Shown here: positions 1 through 6,721 of the stretch, in pieces
Layout: the number at the start of each line of letters is the position of its first letter
Numbering within the stretch: the stretch's first letter is position 1
DNA from: Thermodesulfatator atlanticus
GTDB taxonomy: Bacteria > Desulfobacterota > Thermodesulfobacteria > Thermodesulfobacteriales > Thermodesulfatatoraceae
Direction of reading: 5' to 3'
Assembly: GCA_011321895.1 (NCBI GenBank)
Contig: DROK01000171.1
Coordinates: 1 to 12,233, forward strand
Length of the DNA: 12,233 nt
Notes under the pieces: model-generated
Told to the model about the DNA's origin: nothing
What the model saw: only the letters and a program-made list of their open reading frames with translations
The model's database searches: none
Position numbers and translations under genes: made by a program

Positions 1-183
1 CAGGATGGAAAAGAAGGTAGTCCCGCTGGCGATAAGGAGGCTGTTAAGCAGGGCCCTTAAATAAAGCTCATCAAAGAAGGTTTTCAGGGCCCGGGCGGAG
101 AAGGCCGCCAAGAGGACCATGAGGAGCGGGGGTCCGAATATCAGGGTGAAGGCCCCGCGTAGCAAAAGCCTTAAAGGCTTCAT
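1..183 (-). CDS. ABC transporter permease, ferric-iron/FbpB type, N-terminal fragment (partial, runs off the left edge)
   Basis: Reading the reverse strand from the ATG at 183 gives 61 codons with no stop before the window edge, so only the N-terminus is present. The translation starts MKPLRLLLRGAF and continues as a hydrophobic first membrane segment. It then reaches LRALLNSLLIASGTTFF, the typical entry into the permease core of FbpB/ThiP-like inner-membrane components. The ATG overlaps the TGA of the upstream binding-protein gene (shared bases 180-183). This coupling is usual for binding protein and permease of one importer. It would form the membrane channel that receives substrate from the upstream periplasmic protein and is powered by an ATPase not seen here. 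Family assignment rests on the short conserved N-terminus and the neighbour. The substrate cannot be read from this fragment. Confidence 0.82.
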   Translation of the reverse strand, partial: MKPLRLLLRGAFTLIFGPPLLMVLLAAFSARALKTFFDELYLRALLNSLLIASGTTFFSIL

Positions 184-1190
184 CTCCGGGCGACCCAGGC
201 GCGCAGGTAAGGGAGGATCTCTTCCATCTTTTTGGCCACTTCGGCGTAGTCCACCTTCATAAGGCGCATCTTACTTAGAGGAGGAAGTTCGGGCGGTGGA
301 GGAACCTCGGGATTTAAGGGAATTTGCCGGCAGGTGGCCCGGGCCAGCATTTCTTCCGCCTCAGGAGAGAGCAGGAAGTCAATCAGTTTGCGGCCAGCCT
401 GTGGGTGGGGGGCACCTTTTATCAGGGCCACGGCGTTAGGGATAAAGAGGGTGCCCTGGCCCTCCTGGTCCGGGATCACCATGGCCACCGGGGCCCCTTC
501 TTCGATCATGGAAAAGGCGTCGTCATTGTCCACCAGCCCGAACTTTACCTTGCCAAGCGCCACCCAGCGGGCTACCTCGCCGTTTGAGGAGGCCAATTTG
601 AGCCCGTTCTTTTTCAAGCCTTCTAAAAAGGCCCGGGCCTTGGCGTCTCCCCAGGCGACGAAAAGGGCCGCCACGTGGAAGGAAGTGGTGCCGAACAGGG
701 GGTTGGCTAGCGCAAAGGCACCCCGGAACCTGGGATCCAGCATGTCGGAAAGCCCTTTAGGGTATTGCTCCGGGGAAAGCAACTTTTTATTGACCAGAAA
801 GACCCTTATCCTTCCGGAAAAACCCGTCCAGTACCCCTCCGGGTCCTTAAATTCATCCGGGATGTGGGCTGCTTGTGGCGACCGGTACGGAGCCAAGACC
901 CCTTTTTGTTTGAGGATCTCCACCCTCAAAGGGTCATTGGACCAGAAGACATCACAGCGAGGGTGGGCCTTTTCGGCCAAAAGACGGTTAAGAAGCCCGG
1001 TGGATTTGGTCTCTTCGGTATCGAAGACCATGTGGACCTTGATCCCCGAGCGCTCCTCAAACCTCTTAAGCACCGGCTCGGAAAAGACCTGATCCGTGGA
1101 GGTGTAAACCACCACTTCCTGCTGCGGGATCTCCCGGCCACAGGTGGCCAGGAAGAAAAGGACAAGCGCAAAGAGCCCCAATCTGCGCAT
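180..1190 (-). CDS. periplasmic ABC transporter substrate-binding protein, ferric-iron (FbpA/FutA/AfuA) type, substrate uncertain
   Basis: This 336-residue exported binding protein would capture a solute in the periplasm and hand it to the permease encoded next. Residues 1-16 are a signal peptide (MRRLGLFALVLFFLAT). Cys17 follows LAT, so lipid anchoring is possible, although Thr at -1 is unusual for a lipobox. The mature chain opens with VVVYTSTDQVFSEPVLKRFE (27-44), the standard first strand and helix of this family. YWTGF at 120-124, the segment around GLVDNDDA (218-225), PDQEGQGTLFIPN (240-252) and a helix ending LLSPEAEEML (273-282) fit the family from end to end. The adjacent tyrosine pair that binds iron in FbpA is not seen, so iron is not assured. 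A proline run lies at about 297-304. Start: the ATG at 1190 has GGAGA seven to ten bases upstream. The gene follows the upstream one by 14 bases and overlaps the permease gene by four. Confidence 0.9.
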   Translation of the reverse strand: MRRLGLFALVLFFLATCGREIPQQEVVVYTSTDQVFSEPVLKRFEERSGIKVHMVFDTEETKSTGLLNRLLAEKAHPRCDVFWSNDPLRVEILKQKGVLAPYRSPQAAHIPDEFKDPEGYWTGFSGRIRVFLVNKKLLSPEQYPKGLSDMLDPRFRGAFALANPLFGTTSFHVAALFVAWGDAKARAFLEGLKKNGLKLASSNGEVARWVALGKVKFGLVDNDDAFSMIEEGAPVAMVIPDQEGQGTLFIPNAVALIKGAPHPQAGRKLIDFLLSPEAEEMLARATCRQIPLNPEVPPPPELPPLSKMRLMKVDYAEVAKKMEEILPYLRAWVARR

Positions 1191-1204
1191 AAAAGTCTCC
1201 TTTT

Positions 1205-1849
1205 TCAGGGCAAAATTTTGACCCTTAAATCGTCAAACAGGGTTTCGGCGTCCGCCTTGGTCCAGAGGCCTATTTGGTCCGCCGCAGAAAAAGTACGGTC
1301 TTTCTTTTCAAGCAACAGCTTGCCGTCAAAGAAACAGCGGATGACCTCTCCCCGGTGTTCGACCCGAATTAGGTGGAAGACGTGGGGATCAGCCTTACAG
1401 TAGGCGGAAGCCAACATCTTACGCCGGCCCCTTTTTACGTAATAAAGCCTAAAATTATCCTCCAAAGGGTTCCAGCGCACCACGTAGTAGTTGTCCGCAT
1501 CCTTGGCGCGCCAGAGAAGCCCACCACCCTGGTCTTCTCTTCCTTTAACGGCCTTGACCTTTACTTCGAGGACCAAGTCTTTGGCAGAAATATCGCGGCT
1601 TAAGAGGACGTTAAAACACGACCCATAATTTGTGGCAGGGTTGGGCCTCACTATCAGGGCCTTGCCAACCGAGGCCCCGGGAGCCGGAACGATTTCCCAA
1701 TCAGAAAGGGTGCCGCACCGGGCGGTTTGCGCCGCCCAAAAGGAATTGAGTTCCTCAGGCTCATTAAACGGAAAGAAGAACTCTTCGGCAGCCAGTGCCA
1801 AGCCCAGCCAACAAAAGACTAACACCACCCCCACGCCTCTTTTAAACAT
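1205..1849 (-). CDS. exported protein with a DUF1080/LamG-like (concanavalin A-like) beta-sandwich
   Basis: A 214-residue protein whose first 20 residues (MFKRGVGVVLVFCWLGLALA) form a signal peptide, probably cleaved before AEE. The rest looks like one jelly-roll domain of the 3-keto-disaccharide hydrolase/LamG-like type. It contains a strand-rich middle with LVLEVKVKAV (92-101), the pattern GGGLLWRAKDADNYYVVRW (108-126), FRLYYV (133-138) and a closing GLWTKADAETLFDDLRV (194-210). These are typical of that superfamily, where they support sugar or ligand binding or sugar hydrolysis. No catalytic set can be named, so the function is unknown. Three cysteines (45, 78, 151) could pair in the periplasm. 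It lies 28 bases after der and 14 bases before the binding-protein gene, all on one strand, so it may accompany the importer. Start: the ATG at 1849 is preceded by a strong GGGGGAG site. Confidence 0.82.
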   Translation of the reverse strand: MFKRGVGVVLVFCWLGLALAAEEFFFPFNEPEELNSFWAAQTARCGTLSDWEIVPAPGASVGKALIVRPNPATNYGSCFNVLLSRDISAKDLVLEVKVKAVKGREDQGGGLLWRAKDADNYYVVRWNPLEDNFRLYYVKRGRRKMLASAYCKADPHVFHLIRVEHRGEVIRCFFDGKLLLEKKDRTFSAADQIGLWTKADAETLFDDLRVKILP

Positions 1850-1877
1850 GTCTCCCCCTTTTTGAAAAATTTTAAGC

Positions 1878-3203
1878 TTAACGTCTTTCCCGAAAGATAA
1901 TCTTTATCGGGGATTTTTCAAAACCAAGGCTTTCCCGCAGCCTATTTTTTAAATAGCGCTCAAAGCTCTTGGGGATCTCATCCGGGTAATTGCTGAAGAT
2001 GACAAAAGTAGGGGGACGGATGTCTACCTGGGTACCGTAATAAAATTTGATACGTTTTCCCGTGGAGGCGTAGACGGTGTGGTCCCGGGTGATTTCTTCA
2101 AGGGCCTTGTTTACGCGCCAGGTGGGCACCCGGGTGGAATATTGGCGGTATATTTCATCCACCAGCGGCAGAATTTCTCTGACCCTTCGGCCGGTTTTAG
2201 CGGAGATGGTAAGGATGGGGGCCCAGGGGACGAAACGGGCCCCGTAACGGATCTGCTGCAACAAAATATTGGCCTGTTCCCGTTTTCCGTCTAGCAGATC
2301 CCATTTGTTTACCAGGATGAGGCAGCCCTTGTGGTTCTTGTCAATCTGGGAAAGAATCTTTTGGTCCTGGTCCGTGATCCCCTCCTCTGCGGTAAGCACC
2401 ATCAGGGCGATGTCCGCCCGCTTTAAGGCCTCAAAGGCCTTGTCCACGCTGAACTTTTCTACCCGTTCCTTGATCCGGGGCCTTCTCCTGATACCGGCGG
2501 TATCAATGAGGAGGTACCTCCGGCCGTCTGGGAGTTCGAGCAGGGTGTCCACTGAGTCCCTGGTGGTGCCTGGTATGTCTGAAACGATCATCCTTTCTTC
2601 TCCCAAAAGACGGTTTACCAAAGAGCTTTTGCCCACGTTGGGGCGCCCCAGGATCACCAGTTTAACGATCTCTTCCTCCTTGAGGTCTTCGGCTTCGGTC
2701 TCTTCAGGCAAAAAGGCGGCGATGGCCTCCTTTAGGGCCTCGAGGTTTTTCTGGTTTTTGGCCGAAATTCCCACCACCTTTTCAAAGCCCAGGGCGTAAA
2801 AGTCCGGCAGGACCTGTTCGTAACGGGGGCTGTCCAGTTTATTGACCACCACGATGACCGGTTTCTTGAGTCGGCGCAAAAATTGGGCGAGCTCCTCGTC
2901 CACCGGAGTCAAACCACTCTGTCCGTCTACCACCAAAAGGATGAGGTCGGCTTCGTTTACCGCCTGTTCAGCCTGTTTAAAGATCTCCCGGGCGAAATGG
3001 TCTTCGTCTCCGGGAAGAAGGCCCCCGGTGTCGATAAGGGTCACCTTGCGGCCTTCTATTTCCGCGATTCCGTAGACCCGGTCGCGGGTAACCCCGGGGC
3101 TCCTTTCCACCAGGGCCTTTCTGGTCTTGGTAAGGGTATTGAAAAGGGTCGACTTTCCTACGTTCGGTCGGCCCACGATGGCGATCCGAAAAACTTTATT
3201 CAT
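1878..3203 (-). CDS. der: ribosome biogenesis GTPase Der (EngA)
   Basis: Der is a tandem GTPase needed for maturation of the 50S ribosomal subunit in the cytoplasm. The 441-residue chain is full length and has every expected part. G domain 1 has the P-loop GRPNVGKS (11-18), DTGG (58-61) and NKLD (121-124). An acidic linker lies at about 167-178. G domain 2 has GRPNVGKS (186-193), DTAG (234-237) and NKWD (299-302). The C-terminal KH-like domain runs from about 355 and ends in a basic tail. The start is clear: the ATG at 3203 follows AGGAGGAG at optimal distance. It is the first gene of a minus-strand run (der, DUF1080-like protein, binding protein, permease) and diverges from the fumarase-type gene. 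Nothing is truncated or odd. The link to transport genes downstream is probably only positional. Confidence 0.98.
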   Translation of the reverse strand: MNKVFRIAIVGRPNVGKSTLFNTLTKTRKALVERSPGVTRDRVYGIAEIEGRKVTLIDTGGLLPGDEDHFAREIFKQAEQAVNEADLILLVVDGQSGLTPVDEELAQFLRRLKKPVIVVVNKLDSPRYEQVLPDFYALGFEKVVGISAKNQKNLEALKEAIAAFLPEETEAEDLKEEEIVKLVILGRPNVGKSSLVNRLLGEERMIVSDIPGTTRDSVDTLLELPDGRRYLLIDTAGIRRRPRIKERVEKFSVDKAFEALKRADIALMVLTAEEGITDQDQKILSQIDKNHKGCLILVNKWDLLDGKREQANILLQQIRYGARFVPWAPILTISAKTGRRVREILPLVDEIYRQYSTRVPTWRVNKALEEITRDHTVYASTGKRIKFYYGTQVDIRPPTFVIFSNYPDEIPKSFERYLKNRLRESLGFEKSPIKIIFRERR

Positions 3204-3268
3204 GGTCTCCTCCTGCTCTCACTTTTCTAATTGCCCGTCCAACCGGTTGACCGCTATAATAGCCCGGT
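3204..3268. promoter_or_regulatory. 65-base divergent promoter region between der and the fumarase-type gene
   Basis: On the plus strand TTGCCC (3231-3236) and a perfect TATAAT (3255-3260) are separated by 18 bases. This is a good housekeeping-sigma promoter for the fumarase-type gene. The -10 box ends only eight bases before the ATG at 3269, so transcription should begin at or next to the start codon, and no ribosome-binding site is visible upstream. A perfect ten-base palindrome, CAACCGGTTG (3240-3249), sits between the two boxes and could be an operator. The -10 region reads nearly the same on the other strand (TATTAT at 3261-3256), which could serve der. That reverse promoter lacks a convincing -35 and is less certain. 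Confidence 0.55.
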
Positions 3269-3841
3269 ATGGAAAAAGAGCTCACCTTTCCCTGCCCTGA
3301 AAGAGAAATTTTCAAAACATTAAAGGCCGGGGACTTTATAACGATAAGGGGAAAAATACTGGCGGCAAGGGACCAGACCCACCGACTCCTCCTCCGGTTG
3401 GTGGAGGAAGGGCAGCCACTGCCGGTCTCCCTCAAAGACCAGCTCATTTATTACGTGGGCCCCTCCCCGGCCCCGCCCGGGAGGGTGATCGGGGCCGCCG
3501 GCCCTACCACCTCCTACCGTATGGACCCTTACACCCCCACCCTCCTGGCCCTGGGGGTGGCGGCCACCATGGGTAAGGGTAAACGCACAGAGGAGGTCAG
3601 GGAGGCCCACCGGAAGCACCAGGCCCTTTATCTGGCCACCTTTGGCGGGGCCGGGGCCTACCTTTCCCAGTGTATCAAGGCGGCAAAGGTTTTGGCCTTT
3701 CCTGAACTTGGCCCCGAGGCCCTCTTTGAACTGGAGGTAGAAGACTTTCCCGCAGTGGTGATAAACGATCTTGCGGGGCGGGATTTTTACGAAGAGGCCC
3801 AGAAGAATTGGCAAAAAATCCTGAAAGAGGCCCAAAAATGA
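3269..3841 (+). CDS. class I fumarate hydratase/tartrate dehydratase-type beta subunit
   Basis: A 190-residue protein matching the beta subunit (C-terminal half) of two-subunit, iron-sulfur class I fumarases and L-tartrate dehydratases. These reversibly hydrate fumarate to malate (or dehydrate tartrate) in the cytoplasm. Visible family marks are LKAGDFITIRGKILAARDQTH (18-38), GPTTSYRMDPYTP (78-90), MGKGKR (101-106), FGGAGAYLS (125-133), LAFPELGPEALFELEVEDFPAVV (142-164) and INDLAGRDFY (165-174). The length is normal for a separate beta subunit. The alpha subunit, which carries the 4Fe-4S cluster, is not in this window, which is unusual because the pair is normally adjacent. The ATG at 3269 fits the family N-terminus but has no Shine-Dalgarno sequence, consistent with a leaderless message. 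The stop overlaps the next start (ATGA, 3838-3841). Fumarase is likelier than tartrate dehydratase, but I cannot separate them by eye. Confidence 0.9.
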   Translation: MEKELTFPCPEREIFKTLKAGDFITIRGKILAARDQTHRLLLRLVEEGQPLPVSLKDQLIYYVGPSPAPPGRVIGAAGPTTSYRMDPYTPTLLALGVAATMGKGKRTEEVREAHRKHQALYLATFGGAGAYLSQCIKAAKVLAFPELGPEALFELEVEDFPAVVINDLAGRDFYEEAQKNWQKILKEAQK

Positions 3842-4257
3842 TCATCAAAACTAAAGAATTAACCCTCAAAACCCAGGGGTTTTGTGATATCCACGACCTC
3901 ACCCCGGCGGCGGAGGAATTTTTACGCCTGAGCGCCGTAAAAGAAGGGCAGTTTCTGGTCCACGTTCCCGGCTCTACCGCGGCGGTCACCACCATCGAAT
4001 ACGAACCCGGGGTACTAAAAGACCTCTGCCGGGCGCTTGCCCAAATAGCCCCGGAAGATATTCCGTACGAACACGATAAGGCCTGGGGAGACGGAAACGG
4101 GTTCTCCCACGTCCGGGCCGCCCTGATGAAACCCTCGCTCTGTATCCCCGTGGCTGAGGGGCGGCTGATTTTGGGGACCTGGCAACAGATCGTCCTCCTT
4201 GATTTTGACAACCGCCCCCGCCGCAGAAGGGTCATTTTCCAGGTTTTGGGGAGGTAA
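3838..4257 (+). CDS. YjbQ family protein (UPF0047), secondary thiamine-phosphate synthase type
   Basis: A 139-residue single-domain protein of the YjbQ family. Some members show weak thiamine-phosphate synthase activity, but the true role is unsettled. The family signature is complete: VHVPGSTAAVTTIEYEPGV (41-59), YEHDKAWGDGNGFSHVRAAL (77-96), PSLCIPV (99-105), LILGTWQQIVLLDFDNRPR (110-128) and a closing RRRVIFQVLG. Family members usually form trimers with the conserved His, Asp and Asn residues around a metal site. The start chosen is the ATG at 3838, which overlaps the stop of the fumarase-type gene in ATGA. A longer reading from a TTG at 3808 would add ten non-family residues. hisD begins one base after its stop. 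Tight spacing on both sides makes a three-gene transcript very likely. No functional link among the three is evident. Confidence 0.92.
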   Translation: MIIKTKELTLKTQGFCDIHDLTPAAEEFLRLSAVKEGQFLVHVPGSTAAVTTIEYEPGVLKDLCRALAQIAPEDIPYEHDKAWGDGNGFSHVRAALMKPSLCIPVAEGRLILGTWQQIVLLDFDNRPRRRRVIFQVLGR

Positions 4258-4258
4258 C

Positions 4259-5557
4259 ATGCGCCTTTTAAAGACCACCGAAGAGGAAGGGAAATCCTTC
4301 TTAAAGAAACTAAAAGAGCGGTTTTTTTACCCGGAAGAGTACGAAAAAGAGGTGAAACAGATCATCAACGCCGTAAAAGAAAGGGGAGACGAAGCCCTTA
4401 TCCAGTACACCCGTAAATTCGACTGCCCCACCTTTTCCCGGGAAGATCTTGTGGTTTCCCCCGCTGAAATAGAACTTGCCTACCAAAAGGTAGACGCGGA
4501 AACCCTTGGCGCCATAAGGCTGGCCATCGCCAACGTGAAGGCCTTTCACGAAAAACAGAAGGACCGTTCCTGGTTTGAGACCCGGGAAAACGGGGCCCTT
4601 TTGGGGCAGCTCGTTCGCCCCGTGGATTCTGCTGGCCTTTATGTCCCCGGAGGCACAGGCGGAGAGACCCCCCTGGTCTCCACCGTGATCATGGGGGCGG
4701 TCCCGGCCAAGCTAGCCGGGGTCTCTAACCTGGTCATGGTCTCACCTCCGAACCGGGAGGGAAAGCTCCACCCGGCCCTTTTAGTAGCGGCCCGTGAGGC
4801 CGGGGTTGACCGAATATACCGGGCAGGAAGCGCCTGGGCTATCGCGGCTCTGGCCTACGGGACCGAGACCATCCCCCGGGTAGACGTAATCTGTGGCCCG
4901 GGCAATATCTACGTCACCATCGCCAAAAAGATCCTGGCCGGCGCCGTGGGCATTGATATGATAGCTGGCCCCAGTGAGATCCTTATCATCGCAGACGAAT
5001 CCGCTAGCCCTTCCTTTTTGGCAGCTGACCTCCTCTCCCAGGCCGAACATGACCCCCTGGCCACAGCAATACTCATTACCACTTCTAACAAACTGGCCAA
5101 AAAGGTCTTAAAAGAAGTGGAAAAACAGCTGAAACCACTGCCCCGGCGCGCCATCGCCGAAAAGGCCCTTAAAGAAAACGGGGCCATTTTTCTGGTCGAA
5201 GACCTAAAAGAAGCCTGCTTTCTGGCCAACGAAATCGCCCCCGAACACCTGGAGCTGTGCGTTACCGACCCTTACCGCTTACTGCCCCTGATAAAACACG
5301 CCGGGGCCATATTTTTGGGGCATTTTACCCCGGAGGCCATAGGAGATTACGTGGCCGGGGCCAACCACGTGTTGCCAACCATGGGGTGCGCCCGCTACGC
5401 CCAGGCCCTGGGGGTACACGTGTTCCAGAAAAGACTTAGCCTGATCGCTTACTCCGAAGAGGCCCTGGCGGAGGAGGCCCGAGCGGTCATCCACCTGGCA
5501 GAACTTGAGGGGCTTTCCGCCCACGCCCGGGCCGTCAAAATAAGGCTTTCTAAGTGA
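4259..5557 (+). CDS. hisD: histidinol dehydrogenase
   Basis: HisD carries out the last two steps of histidine synthesis, oxidising L-histidinol to L-histidine with two NAD+ in the cytoplasm. The 432-residue chain is full length. Expected catalytic and zinc-binding residues are all present: Gln261 and His264 in LLSQAEHDP, the catalytic pair Glu329-His330 in IAPEHLEL, Asp363 in AIGDYVAGANHVLPT and His422 near the end in LEGLSAHAR. The PGG segment (130-132) and the CGPGNIYV loop (212-219) are standard. The start is the ATG at 4259, with GGGGAGG four bases upstream. A reading that begins 60 bases earlier overlaps yjbQ and adds residues foreign to the family. No other his gene is nearby, so hisD is separated from any his operon. 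Its last eight bases overlap the 3' end of bpsA on the other strand. Confidence 0.98.
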   Translation: MRLLKTTEEEGKSFLKKLKERFFYPEEYEKEVKQIINAVKERGDEALIQYTRKFDCPTFSREDLVVSPAEIELAYQKVDAETLGAIRLAIANVKAFHEKQKDRSWFETRENGALLGQLVRPVDSAGLYVPGGTGGETPLVSTVIMGAVPAKLAGVSNLVMVSPPNREGKLHPALLVAAREAGVDRIYRAGSAWAIAALAYGTETIPRVDVICGPGNIYVTIAKKILAGAVGIDMIAGPSEILIIADESASPSFLAADLLSQAEHDPLATAILITTSNKLAKKVLKEVEKQLKPLPRRAIAEKALKENGAIFLVEDLKEACFLANEIAPEHLELCVTDPYRLLPLIKHAGAIFLGHFTPEAIGDYVAGANHVLPTMGCARYAQALGVHVFQKRLSLIAYSEEALAEEARAVIHLAELEGLSAHARAVKIRLSK

Positions 5558-6596
5558 CCTCTTCCTTCTCCATGAAGGATGGCAGCGGCGTGGCCCAGGA
5601 TTCGTCGTCAAAATAGAGCTCTTTTAGATCCCGGGGCTTCTCGAAAGGAGGAAGGGTCGGCCCTTCTATAACTTCAAACCGCACCAGACAGGATTTGTAC
5701 CAGTCCACCTCCGGGAGGGGAAGTTCCATCTTCTTCATGATCTCGTACGTGCGGTAAAAATCCTCCCAGCGGTTTTCCCTCTCAGGGTAGGTGGTGAAAT
5801 CCCGTAAAATATCGGTTACCACCAGGCCTGCGTTCAACATAAACTTCTCAAACTCAAACCACTTACGCAAAGAGGCCTCCCGGTGGGTGAAACCCATATA
5901 ACCCGCAGCCCCCGGCCCCTTTAAGGCCTCAAGACAACGCCCCACAAAGAGCTTGAGCCCCTTTTTGGTCTCCACCGGGTCGGTGACAAAGACGTCAAAC
6001 TTTTTGTGAAATTCCTTAGGTAATTCTTCAATTACGTTGTAATCATAAACTTCAAGGTTATTAATTTTTTCTTTCTCAGCGTAAGAACGTAAAAAATCAT
6101 TAAGCCTCTTGTCTATTTCCACTACCACCACCCTTTTGGGCATGCGGGTAAGGGTGGCCACCACGGAAAAGAGGTCGTCATCTCCGAGCACAAAAATTTC
6201 GCTCTCTTCAAGATCTCCCCGCTGGTAGAGGTAAGCCACCCGTTTTACGGTATCCACCGGGCGGATAAAGCCCTGGTCATAGTCACTGGTGGGCAGAGGC
6301 CTCTTACCGGAAATTTCGAGGAACTTGCGGTAGATCTCCTCAAAAAACCCCTTTATTTCCACCCCTTGCCCGCAGCAGGAACACGTCGTGTCTTCCAGGG
6401 GATGCAGGGCTACGTCCTTTTTGAGTTTAAGGACTTTGTCTTCCTGGGCGATAATCCCCTCTTCTAAAAGCTCTTTCACCACCTCAAAAAAAGTCACCAG
6501 ATGGGAGTCCTGATAATTTATAAGTTCCCAGAAGCTCATGGGTCGCCGCTTCAGCGCCCTTAATATCTGACGCTTGACTCGCTCTTTTTCACTCAT
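5550..6596 (-). CDS. bpsA: N4-bis(aminopropyl)spermidine synthase (branched-chain polyamine synthase, BpsA/DUF43 family)
   Basis: BpsA transfers aminopropyl groups from decarboxylated S-adenosylmethionine to the internal N4 of spermidine, giving branched polyamines that protect nucleic acids at high temperature. The 348-residue protein has a winged-helix-like N-terminal part (about 4-60). A short cysteine cluster, TCSCCGQG (71-78), follows. A Rossmann-type transferase domain has VLGDDDLFS (136-144), containing the GDDD motif with the family's catalytic aspartate, VVVVEIDKRL (156-165) and VTDPVETKKGLKLFVGR (204-220). The C-terminal part is about 240-348. Length and motifs match archaeal and bacterial members. 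Start: the ATG at 6596 has AGGAGGA in front. A longer reading to 6668 adds 24 residues without support. It diverges from nikR and overlaps hisD by eight bases at its end. Other polyamine genes are not present here. Confidence 0.93.
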   Translation of the reverse strand: MSEKERVKRQILRALKRRPMSFWELINYQDSHLVTFFEVVKELLEEGIIAQEDKVLKLKKDVALHPLEDTTCSCCGQGVEIKGFFEEIYRKFLEISGKRPLPTSDYDQGFIRPVDTVKRVAYLYQRGDLEESEIFVLGDDDLFSVVATLTRMPKRVVVVEIDKRLNDFLRSYAEKEKINNLEVYDYNVIEELPKEFHKKFDVFVTDPVETKKGLKLFVGRCLEALKGPGAAGYMGFTHREASLRKWFEFEKFMLNAGLVVTDILRDFTTYPERENRWEDFYRTYEIMKKMELPLPEVDWYKSCLVRFEVIEGPTLPPFEKPRDLKELYFDDESWATPLPSFMEKEEVT

Positions 6597-6721
6597 TACT
6601 TCCTCCTTTAGATTTGCCCACGGATAACAAAAGGTACGGGGTTTGACAAGGGGATGCCCCCTTCCCAAGAGCGATAATTAATCTTATTTTGGAAAGAGAT
6701 TTAGACAATACGGAGGAGAGG
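6597..6721. promoter_or_regulatory. bpsA-nikR divergent intergenic region with an AAGGGG-ATGC-CCCCTT dyad
   Basis: These 125 bases must hold the promoters of both genes. A perfect inverted repeat, AAGGGG-ATGC-CCCCTT, lies at 6648-6663 and could be an operator. It does not resemble the enterobacterial NikR box (GTATGA, 16-base gap, TCATAC). Weak promoter candidates exist. For nikR, TTCCCA (6662-6667) and TATTTT (6685-6690) are 17 bases apart. For bpsA, on the minus strand, TTGTCT (6708-6703) and TAAGAT (6686-6681) are 16 bases apart. A consensus-like TTGACA at 6643-6648 has no -10 at the right distance. Strong ribosome-binding sites flank the region on both sides. Confidence 0.45.

Noticed and set aside
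334..1403. Long plus-strand open frames (334-1092 and 765-1403) opposite the binding-protein gene
   Set aside because: They lie antisense to a clear family member, and their translations are low-complexity with no family pattern. They are shadows caused by GC-rich codons.
1872..1881. Palindrome TTAAGCTTAA at the end of der, as a terminator or operator
   Set aside because: It is short, AT-rich and overlaps the stop codon. There is no stable stem, and downstream genes follow at 28 bases on the same strand.
2269..2799. A 176-codon plus-strand frame inside der
   Set aside because: It is antisense to the second GTPase domain of der, Ser/Arg-rich, with no ribosome-binding site or family signal.
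3320..4235. Minus-strand frames of 171 and 186 codons opposite the fumarase-type gene and yjbQ
   Set aside because: Both are opposite well-recognised proteins with intact motifs, and their translations are Gly/Pro/Arg-rich without any known pattern.
6643..6678. TTGACA (6643-6648) as the -35 box of nikR with GATAAT (6673-6678) as -10
   Set aside because: The spacer would be 24 bases, too long for an ordinary promoter. No -10-like hexamer lies 16 to 19 bases downstream.
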